From Bacillota bacterium (lineage in GTDB: Bacteria; Bacillota; Clostridia; Lachnospirales; Lachnospiraceae), in assembly GCA_023420935.1 (NCBI GenBank), contig JAEZUR010000061.1, positions 1 through 7,178 of the forward strand: 7,178 nucleotides of DNA, written 5' to 3'. A program made the position numbers and the translations under genes. Positions 1 to 6,821 of this stretch are shown here, in pieces. The first letter of the stretch is position 1; every line of letters begins with the position of its first letter. The notes beneath the pieces are model-generated. The model saw only the letters and a list, made by a program, of their open reading frames with translations. It had not been told where the DNA came from and searched no databases.

Positions 1-1
1 G

Positions 2-3000
2 TATGAGACTAACAGTATTGGAAGTGAAACAAGATCCAATAAGTGTGATGGTCTAAGTGGAACACTTTGTTCAGTTAATCCAATTCCAGTACCAAAGGAT
101 CAAGGACATACCAATAGCTGGGCAAAAGGTATCTTGTATAATAACACCCGATATCCAAATGGTAAAGATTATCATAAAACAGCTTCTGGAACTAAGACAA
201 TCGTAACAGATAATTCAACCGATGCTATTGATAAAGCTACGGATGAATATATACGATTTGATACCAGAAGAAACCAGGATAATAAGATGACCGTTATATC
301 TGATATGCTCATCTTACAGACTTCCAGTGGTGACCAAAGTGTTATTTACTTTGAAACATCACAGACCCAAAAAGCACAAGTGAATTATACTGATATTAAT
401 GTAACTATGGATCAAATGTGGAAAAATAATAGCAATAGTGCATCCAGTTGGAAGCCAGATAGTATTAATATTGGTTCTTATAATGGCCAATATAATCATA
501 CCGAGTCAAAATATAAAGGCACAGGAAATGGAGCAAAAATTGAGACTGCATTTGATCAAGATGCAATGAAAGTAACTTCGGGAGATGAATTAAAGGTAGC
601 AAGAGTTGTTAGTTCTAAGAATTTTGTTAGCGGTTCCAATAACAAAGCTTCACCTTCTGATGGACAAGCAAGGATGCCACGGCCAGATAAAGAACTACAT
701 ATCGTTATCGATAATATAAAACAAAACCCAATTAATCCAAACAAAGAGTATTTTACAGATCAATCTTTCGTATATTATAAGTCCATATTATCTAAAACCA
801 ATGCCAAGGATAGTACCGGTATCGCCAATATGCATGAGGGCGACATTACAACCAATGATGTGGGAGACTATGGATATACCATAAAGTCAAGATATCGAGT
901 GACAGATAGTAAAGAGGGAAATGTTAATAGCATTGTGGTTCAGAATCCAGTTTCTGCAGAAGATGCTAGAATTGTATCGCTACCACAGGATATGGATCAA
1001 AGAACATCAATACCAGAAGGCTCGGCAAGTGATTTACTGAAAAAAATAGAAGAATCAGAGGTATGTCCACTGTCACCCGCTCTATGTGAATATCGAACTC
1101 TTCATTGTACCTATAATTCTGAAATTGTGAAATCTTCATTTAATTTTGAAAAGATTAGCACGTTAGCCATAAAAGAGGAAACGGATTCAGGAACAAGTAC
1201 GGATACTAATGAACCCGATTCAACAAGTACAGAGGAAGATACTTATCATCAATTTGTATTTGATGAATTTGAGACAAATCAGTATGATATTAAGGCGTTA
1301 AATAACTGTACCGTAAGTACTTCAAAAGAACGTCTTGTGGTAAAAGTAACGGGTAAAGATGCAACGATTGAATTACCAGTATCATTTTACTCATCCGATG
1401 TAGCCACAGCGAATATATATTTTGGTTTAGCAGGATCCTCCAAAACAAGCCGTATGCTATGGGAGGGAGAGAAGAACAACTCATCCATAGAAACTAGTAT
1501 ACAGCCTGATGCTATTAACCAAACGATGAACTTTAAATTAGGAACATCCGATACTTGGAAACAAGCAGGAAAACTGAAAAAAATTAAATTACAACTAGAT
1601 GGGGATAATACTGGAAGCGGTGTTTTTATTATCTCAAAAATTGAATTTCTACAAGAAGGTAGTACTGGAACTGAACAAGCGAGTTACACAGGCTCAGAAG
1701 ATGATAAGACCATGATTCGAAGTCTTATTAAATCAAGTGCAGGTACCACATTAGATTATGATTTGCCGGCGGGATGTTCGATATCGGAGAACGAAAGTAA
1801 TTTCGATGGATTTGGCACAGGAAGATTCTTAAATATGAATGGAAAACGTATTTCCATGGACTTGTCCCAATTAGGACTATCCTATGAAGTATCCACCTGT
1901 GTAAAGGCAGAAGCCAATCTATTTATTCCTGGTGTGAGTAGTAAAGACCGGATGATATTTTCGTATGATGGTCTAGGATTTTATGTGCCAGCAGGACAAA
2001 GATACGGAGTCTTTACCACAGGCGATGGCGTGGAAAAGGTGTATTCAAATGACATTGTTGGTAATAAAGTAAAACTTGGAGCAGTGTTCAGTTATGGAAA
2101 TATTGATGATTGTGAGCTGTATGTAAATGATCAGAAGATTACCAACTCGGTAACAAGAAATGCTAGTAACAAAAGTATTACAGAAGATGATATTGGTAGT
2201 TCCATACACATTGGCACTTGGACCAAAAATGAGAATTATGGAATAGGATTTTATGTAGACAACGTTACTATAACAAAGATGCCAGGCAGCAGTACTCATA
2301 CGGCATCCTGTTATACAACATACAAAGAACATAGTTACACGAAGCAGTATACTTGCAATTCAAAATTAGACTTAAATCATGTCCATAATGATAGTTGTAC
2401 GTATATCATAACACAGAATAATACACATGAACATACAGCAGACTGTTTTAATGTGGATATGGATTCCTTAAAGATAGCGTATGATAAGGCAGCCAGTGGA
2501 GATACTGCATTATTAAAGAGTATGTTAGGGGATACCCTGTTTACAGAATTAGATGTTGGAGATGCCAGCGGGAAAAATAAAATTCTTAGTTATAATTATT
2601 CTGGTGGTATACAAACATTGATAGCACCTACTACATCAGATTATACCTTTGAATTATATGGTTCACAAGGTGGAGGAGGTAGTGGCGGTACAGGTGGTTA
2701 TACAAAAGGAACAGTAAAAATTGCCAAGGGAACAACCATTTATTTATACCTAGGCGGAATGAATGGCTATAATGGTGGCGGTTATGGTGCCTATTCTCCA
2801 GGAGGTGGAGCAACTGATATAAGAATTGGTGGCTTATCACTATATGATAGAATACTTGTTGCTGGTGGAGGTGGCGGTTCTGGTCCAGCAGCAGGAGGAG
2901 CAGGAGGCGGATTGACAGGAGGAACTGGTTCGCAACGTTGTGGCTCTCCAGGTAGTGGAGGTTCACAAACTAGTGGAGGATATGGCGGAAGTAATAATGG

Positions 3001-5266
3001 AAGTTCTGGTTACTTTGGGCAAGGAGGTTCTGTAACTGGAGGAACTGGAGCCGGTGGCGGTGGTGGAGGTTACTACGGCGGCGGTTCTGGTGGTAATGAC
3101 TCTCCAAGTTATCAAGATAATGATGATTCTGGCGGTGGAGGAGGTTCTGGTTTTATTGATGGCAAGGCAGGATACCCTGTAGTAAATGGAATTACTTCAA
3201 CTAGTACTCATACCGGAAATGGTACAATAACGGTCAGTTGGGTTGCTGGTAAATCATTTGAAGATGTTCAAGCCTTTGTCCAAGAAAACAAATCAAGAAT
3301 TCCTACCACCATAGGATCACGCATTAATCCAATCTTCCAGTGCAATGGCCAGTTTAATAAGCATGTATGCGATGAAAATTGCAAAGACGTCAAGATACTT
3401 AATTGTAATGAACCGCACCATAGCGGACAGCATTACGACTATGATAATGATATATGCTGGGATGCATGTGGTAATAATAATAATCACAAGAGTAGCGCTC
3501 AAACTCCAGTAAAAGATGAGACAGGAAAGAGTGTGAAGAATGGAACATTTATCTGTCTGGATAATTATTTTCAAGTATATTTCCCGAATGTAGGAAATTT
3601 TAAAGGAACAGGGGAATATGGTATTGCTCAAACTACAATCAATCGAGGTATGGGCTACGTAAATAGTATGAGCACCTTAGAATGGACAAGAGAGAAAAAA
3701 GTACAGTTTGGCTTTGACGTTCTATTTAATCGAAATGGAATATGGGAGCAACATATGGCAGGAGAATGGATTACAGTTCCAATCTATGATTCTTCCGGTA
3801 GAGAGATAAATTATTATGATTTCTACTGTATTCTGTCTAACATAGAAGAGATCGGAACCAGTGTTGAATTCTGTGTGGAAGCAATTAATTGCTATCCTTC
3901 ACCAGGCCAAAAAGAAGATCCTTATCTAGGAGATGAAGACTGTAATGCAGACTGTAACTTTGATAATGCTTGTGTAACTAATAAAGAACGTTTTAGTAGC
4001 TTTGAAGCATATCATAGTGCATATCGCAAAACTTACACTGACGTGGTGGGTAGAATTGGTAATCTGATTATGGAAGACACCGAAGATATGAGGTTCTCCA
4101 ATTTGTTTAAAGTTTCTACTTCTTCGGATAAATGGATCATTGAAGGAGTGCTTCACGAAGTAGATACCAACATCTCTAAAAATTATCTAGCTTGGTTTAA
4201 CCAAGATGGTAGTTATGGAAAAGATATCAGAGGAGTTACAGTTAGTAAAGCGACGCAAATGTATAATACATATGGAACACAAAAATGGACGAATAAGGCA
4301 AATGCACTACCACTCCCATTAGAGGCGGATAGAATTAGTATTCCTTCATTAAAAACAGAGCAGTTAAAGCCAGGATATAATATATTATTTGATATTTCCA
4401 CCATAGGTGAGTATCGTAATAAAGTACAAGCAGTGCCGTATTTCTATGCATTAAATACAGATACAGATACGATGACACCAATTGATTTATATATTAAAAT
4501 GGATGGTGGTTATAAACCAATTAACTATTTCGGTTTAATGTCTGAGTATATTAAATCAGACAATACATATTCCGACGAATATTATAAGTTAGAGGATAAA
4601 TTGTATCCGTACATAATGAATTTAGATTGGAACAAGGAGTCACTAAGAAGAAATTATACCATGGAAGAGGAGACCATAACCAAGTACATGGGAATGAATC
4701 AGAGGGAAAATGTTACGGATTCCTCAGGTAATGTTCTAACCTCCAAGTTCCTAACCATACCATATGGTGATAATTACGCTCTTGGCACACTGCAAATGTT
4801 ACTGCCTGACACAAGAGCAAGAACATTTATAGGTTCAAGTACTGTAAATGCAGTTAATATAAATGGAGGAATAGAAACAAATCTTAGTGGATATGATGCA
4901 GGTTGTTCGTTCTGGAACAATGGACAGCGTTGGCACCTTAAATTAGGGGTACCTTCCTCTGTAGTCTATGTACCATATCGTAATAAAAATCACCTAGAGC
5001 CAACCCAAGATATCACGTTAACTGATGGCACGAAGTGTAAAGCATATGAAGAGATTGAAAAAGGTAATTATGTCATTGTAATGACAGCCGATTTAAAATC
5101 CATCGGTGATAAATATGTTTTGGGTTATAATCAAGGTATAAACAATGGATCAATAAAAGTAAATGGAAAGACATATTCTTTTGGTAGTGACATCCCAACC
5201 GTACTTGCAATTTACGATGCAAAGAATAATGCATCGCAAGATGTGGATTTTATTGGCACTCACTAA
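2..5266 (+). CDS. Large multidomain surface-type protein with glycine-rich domain (5'-partial)
   Basis: The frame is open from base 2, so the true start and any signal peptide lie left of the window. The first in-frame start-like codon (TTG, 134) has no ribosome site and was not used. 1754 residues are visible, numbered here from base 2. In order: an N-terminal region of unknown fold (1-350); a Cys cluster C355/C362/C369; a Ser/Thr/Asp/Glu-rich linker (about 390-415); a likely beta-sandwich (about 417-553); a second beta-rich, ConA/LamG-like segment (about 620-760); a His/Cys module with C770, C785, C799 and C815; a glycine-rich domain (about 864-1081) carrying GGGATDIR (934-941) and RILVAGGGGG (950-959), which resembles the ALK/LTK-type Gly_rich family; a six-Cys module (1114-1156); another Cys cluster (1291-1324); and a long C-terminal region. 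It ends in FIGTH with no LPXTG motif, membrane helix or basic tail. Its role is probably extracellular (adhesion or a cell-surface assembly), which is inferred. A strong terminator follows directly. Confidence 0.85.
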   Translation, partial: YETNSIGSETRSNKCDGLSGTLCSVNPIPVPKDQGHTNSWAKGILYNNTRYPNGKDYHKTASGTKTIVTDNSTDAIDKATDEYIRFDTRRNQDNKMTVISDMLILQTSSGDQSVIYFETSQTQKAQVNYTDINVTMDQMWKNNSNSASSWKPDSINIGSYNGQYNHTESKYKGTGNGAKIETAFDQDAMKVTSGDELKVARVVSSKNFVSGSNNKASPSDGQARMPRPDKELHIVIDNIKQNPINPNKEYFTDQSFVYYKSILSKTNAKDSTGIANMHEGDITTNDVGDYGYTIKSRYRVTDSKEGNVNSIVVQNPVSAEDARIVSLPQDMDQRTSIPEGSASDLLKKIEESEVCPLSPALCEYRTLHCTYNSEIVKSSFNFEKISTLAIKEETDSGTSTDTNEPDSTSTEEDTYHQFVFDEFETNQYDIKALNNCTVSTSKERLVVKVTGKDATIELPVSFYSSDVATANIYFGLAGSSKTSRMLWEGEKNNSSIETSIQPDAINQTMNFKLGTSDTWKQAGKLKKIKLQLDGDNTGSGVFIISKIEFLQEGSTGTEQASYTGSEDDKTMIRSLIKSSAGTTLDYDLPAGCSISENESNFDGFGTGRFLNMNGKRISMDLSQLGLSYEVSTCVKAEANLFIPGVSSKDRMIFSYDGLGFYVPAGQRYGVFTTGDGVEKVYSNDIVGNKVKLGAVFSYGNIDDCELYVNDQKITNSVTRNASNKSITEDDIGSSIHIGTWTKNENYGIGFYVDNVTITKMPGSSTHTASCYTTYKEHSYTKQYTCNSKLDLNHVHNDSCTYIITQNNTHEHTADCFNVDMDSLKIAYDKAASGDTALLKSMLGDTLFTELDVGDASGKNKILSYNYSGGIQTLIAPTTSDYTFELYGSQGGGGSGGTGGYTKGTVKIAKGTTIYLYLGGMNGYNGGGYGAYSPGGGATDIRIGGLSLYDRILVAGGGGGSGPAAGGAGGGLTGGTGSQRCGSPGSGGSQTSGGYGGSNNGSSGYFGQGGSVTGGTGAGGGGGGYYGGGSGGNDSPSYQDNDDSGGGGGSGFIDGKAGYPVVNGITSTSTHTGNGTITVSWVAGKSFEDVQAFVQENKSRIPTTIGSRINPIFQCNGQFNKHVCDENCKDVKILNCNEPHHSGQHYDYDNDICWDACGNNNNHKSSAQTPVKDETGKSVKNGTFICLDNYFQVYFPNVGNFKGTGEYGIAQTTINRGMGYVNSMSTLEWTREKKVQFGFDVLFNRNGIWEQHMAGEWITVPIYDSSGREINYYDFYCILSNIEEIGTSVEFCVEAINCYPSPGQKEDPYLGDEDCNADCNFDNACVTNKERFSSFEAYHSAYRKTYTDVVGRIGNLIMEDTEDMRFSNLFKVSTSSDKWIIEGVLHEVDTNISKNYLAWFNQDGSYGKDIRGVTVSKATQMYNTYGTQKWTNKANALPLPLEADRISIPSLKTEQLKPGYNILFDISTIGEYRNKVQAVPYFYALNTDTDTMTPIDLYIKMDGGYKPINYFGLMSEYIKSDNTYSDEYYKLEDKLYPYIMNLDWNKESLRRNYTMEEETITKYMGMNQRENVTDSSGNVLTSKFLTIPYGDNYALGTLQMLLPDTRARTFIGSSTVNAVNINGGIETNLSGYDAGCSFWNNGQRWHLKLGVPSSVVYVPYRNKNHLEPTQDITLTDGTKCKAYEEIEKGNYVIVMTADLKSIGDKYVLGYNQGINNGSIKVNGKTYSFGSDIPTVLAIYDAKNNASQDVDFIGTH
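2660..3151 (+). repeat. Glycine-codon low-complexity tract
   Basis: This stretch of the large gene is dominated by GGT/GGA/GGC codons encoding runs of four to six glycines broken by Ser, Thr, Tyr and Asn. It codes for visible residues 887-1050 of the glycine-rich domain. The reading frame is intact throughout. The repetition comes from protein composition rather than exact tandem DNA units, although such tracts can change length by slippage. Confidence 0.7.
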
Positions 5267-5276
5267 GAGGTAGAAG

Positions 5277-5370
5277 GGCACCATAATTGGCTGAAGTGCA
5301 CCTCAAATGAGAGATAGATATATCAAACATTTGGAGGTGATCTGTAAGGCTAATATGGTGCCTCTTTTTT
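5277..5370 (+). terminator. Long nested stem-loop with T-tract, intrinsic terminator of the large gene
   Basis: The outer arms GGCACCATA (5277-5285) and TATGGTGCC (5354-5362) pair perfectly over 9 bp. After a one-base bulge at 5286, bases 5287-5292 can pair with 5348-5353, including two G-U pairs. An inner stem pairs CACCTCAAATG (5299-5309) with CATTTGGAGGTG (5328-5339) with one bulged base, leaving an 18-base loop. The structure is followed by TC and six Ts (5365-5370). It begins 10 bases after the stop of the large gene, so it probably ends that transcript. There is no T-tract on the opposite strand, so it should act in the + direction only. At about 86 bases it is much longer than a usual intrinsic terminator hairpin, so an attenuator-like or element-derived origin is possible. 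Confidence 0.75.
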
Positions 5371-5403
5371 GTAGCGCTTTCTACATACGTACATAAAAGG
5401 CAT

Positions 5404-5419
5404 AATTAGTAGACTAATT
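5404..5419. promoter_or_regulatory. Palindrome upstream of the toxin promoter, possible operator
   Basis: AATTAGT (5404-5410) and ACTAATT (5413-5419) form a perfect 7-bp inverted repeat around a two-base centre. The repeat ends 16 bases before the proposed -35 box of the toxin gene. The position and AT-rich symmetry fit a binding site for a dimeric regulator. No regulator gene is visible in the window and no family-specific consensus is recognised, so this is a candidate only. Confidence 0.3.
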
Positions 5420-5435
5420 TATGAGTAAGAATGGC

Positions 5436-5466
5436 TTGACATTTAAATAGGAATTGAGACTACAAT
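5436..5466 (+). promoter_or_regulatory. Sigma-A-type promoter of the toxin-immunity operon
   Basis: TTGACA (5436-5441) is a perfect -35 consensus. TACAAT (5461-5466) matches the -10 consensus TATAAT at five of six positions. The spacer is 19 bases, longer than the preferred 17, so moderate strength is expected. Transcription would start near 5473, giving a leader of about 20 bases before the TTG start of the toxin. The promoter lies after the terminator, which makes the toxin cassette an independent transcription unit. Confidence 0.5.
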
Positions 5467-5480
5467 TTTGCATACAGATT

Positions 5481-5486
5481 GGAGGG
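5481..5486 (+). promoter_or_regulatory. Ribosome binding site deciding the toxin start
   Basis: GGAGGG lies 7 bases before the TTG at 5494, an ideal spacing. An alternative in-frame TTG at 5479 overlaps this site and has no ribosome binding site of its own. An in-frame stop at 5455-5457 rules out anything further upstream, so 5494 is the preferred start. Confidence 0.75.
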
Positions 5487-5493
5487 ACAGTGG

Positions 5494-6819
5494 TTGAGTA
5501 ATAATTTTGAGGATTTAACCGAGGTGGTAACACAATATAATGCAAAACATAAAAGTTATCAACTTGAGATTCAGACGAGTACTTCAGGTAAAGATTATCC
5601 ATTTGTAAAAGCCCAGGTTCTTGGGGCAATGGGATGGGTAGGTTTGGAATTTGATCATGTAACACAGATAAAAAACTTGATAGAGGAGGTAACCGGGGAT
5701 TATAATGGGAGAGTAATAGACTATCTTGAGAGCGCACTATCTAGATTAAGTCAATTAAGATTTTGCTCTTTACCAATACATAATGAATTGGAGAACTGTA
5801 TCGCATCTATCTATGAGCAAAACCGATCGTTGAAGGAATATGTATCTCAATTAGATGAATACGTAAGATTAGTAAATGCAACAGAAGATACCATAGTGGA
5901 ACAATTAAGTAACATAAGGTATGACTGTGCAAAACCTGGAACCATACCAGTATATAACGTGCCTGCACAACAAGTAACGGTAGCAAATGGTAGTGCAATA
6001 ACTATTGATGCAGATGCAATTGATGTAGCGGAAGATGATAGCACTCCATTGGATGTATTCCAAGGGGTATTAGACGTAGCTGGCCTTATTCCTGTTGTTG
6101 GTGAACCAGCTGATTTTACAAACGCAGCAATTTCATTAGCAAGAGGTGATATGGTAAATGCCATATTATCAGCAGGTGCATGTGTACCTGTCTTGGGAAT
6201 TGGGGCAACAGCAGCGAAAAACGGAAGAAAGGTTATAAAAGTAGCTAATAAGCTTGATAATCCGGTAAAAATAATAGGAAAGACCTATAAACTAAAACGC
6301 GTAAAAGCAACAGGGAAAGTGGTTACTAAGGTTGAAGCAGTTGTTGAAGCAGCTAGGAAAAGCAAGAAGGTTGTAAAGGATTCGGAGAAGGCTGTTGATG
6401 TTGTTAAGGAATCTGGAAAAGTTAAGGGAGGGCCTGGTGCTAGTAAGGTTGGCTTAGATACCGTTATTAAAAATGGTAAGATAACAATAGATGACATAAA
6501 GGCTAATCCAGATGCTTTTTCAGGAAAGTCAGCTGATGAAATCGCTCAAATGCTTAAAGATGCAGGTTATGATATAACTGTACAAGCTTCACAACGGTCA
6601 AGCTCTGGTGCTAAAATCATCAAGATTAATAATCCTGGTGGAGGAAAAAATATTACCCAAGTTCAAGTTTCACTAGGCGGTGGAAGACATGGATCAAATC
6701 CATACGTAAAAATAAGTACTAGTGATCAAGGAATAATTAAGATAGTTGATGGAATTGAAGATATCTATAAAACTGATGGAAAAGAAACTTCAACAATAAT
6801 ATTTACAGGAGGTAAGTAA
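5494..6819 (+). CDS. Polymorphic toxin with pre-toxin segment and C-terminal toxin domain (probable nuclease)
   Basis: The 441-residue product starts at TTG 5494. There is no signal peptide. Residues 1-50 are mixed and contain W48-V49-G50. Residues about 51-145 are strongly helical and heptad-like, which fits a trafficking domain for a non-Sec export route; no canonical LXG domain is recognised. A flexible linker (about 150-183) leads to a hydrophobic pre-toxin segment (184-242) containing GLIPVVGEPAD (197-207), LARGD (215-219) and VPVLGIGA (231-238); this pattern is common just before the toxin tip in polymorphic toxins. A linker at 240-318 carries about 20 lysines. The tip (about 325-441) has GKSADEIAQMLKDAGYD (344-360), SSSGAKIIKI (369-378), GGGRHGSNPYVKIS (395-408) and a TIIF strand near the end. 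I know this tip from phage-type and other polymorphic toxins but cannot name its family. Charged residues R398, H399 and K406 suggest an RNase-like active site, which is inferred. The immunity gene follows at once. Confidence 0.8.
   Translation: MSNNFEDLTEVVTQYNAKHKSYQLEIQTSTSGKDYPFVKAQVLGAMGWVGLEFDHVTQIKNLIEEVTGDYNGRVIDYLESALSRLSQLRFCSLPIHNELENCIASIYEQNRSLKEYVSQLDEYVRLVNATEDTIVEQLSNIRYDCAKPGTIPVYNVPAQQVTVANGSAITIDADAIDVAEDDSTPLDVFQGVLDVAGLIPVVGEPADFTNAAISLARGDMVNAILSAGACVPVLGIGATAAKNGRKVIKVANKLDNPVKIIGKTYKLKRVKATGKVVTKVEAVVEAARKSKKVVKDSEKAVDVVKESGKVKGGPGASKVGLDTVIKNGKITIDDIKANPDAFSGKSADEIAQMLKDAGYDITVQASQRSSSGAKIIKINNPGGGKNITQVQVSLGGGRHGSNPYVKISTSDQGIIKIVDGIEDIYKTDGKETSTIIFTGGK
6807..6813 (+). 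promoter_or_regulatory. Ribosome binding site of the immunity gene, inside the toxin gene
   Basis: AGGAGGT lies within the last codons of the toxin gene and 8 bases before the ATG at 6822. The toxin stop (6817-6819) falls between this site and the start, an arrangement typical of translational coupling. It would let ribosomes finishing the toxin begin immunity protein synthesis at once. Confidence 0.8.
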
Positions 6820-6821
6820 TA

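Noticed and set aside
134..136. TTG as the start of the large protein
   Set aside because: The frame is open without a stop from base 2, and no ribosome binding site precedes 134. The gene clearly continues beyond the left edge.
2631..2966. Reverse-strand open frame of about 111 codons
   Set aside because: It is the complement of the glycine-codon tract, which is naturally poor in reverse stops. Its His/Leu/Tyr-rich translation has no ribosome site or recognisable features. The other reverse frames are shadows of the same kind.
2660..3151. Tandem repeat or CRISPR-like array
   Set aside because: The repetition is degenerate glycine coding. There are no constant-length repeats with unique spacers.
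5371..5384. GTAG-CGCTTT-CTAC as a second hairpin
   Set aside because: Four base pairs are too few and no T-tract follows.
5355..5396. A 13-codon open frame (ATG 5355 to TAA 5396) as a leader peptide
   Set aside because: Its start lies inside the terminator stem, the frame runs through the T-tract, and the Shine-Dalgarno-like sequence is 14 bases away, too far for efficient initiation.
5479..5481. TTG at 5479 as the toxin start
   Set aside because: It overlaps the GGAGGG ribosome site that serves the TTG at 5494 and has no such site of its own.
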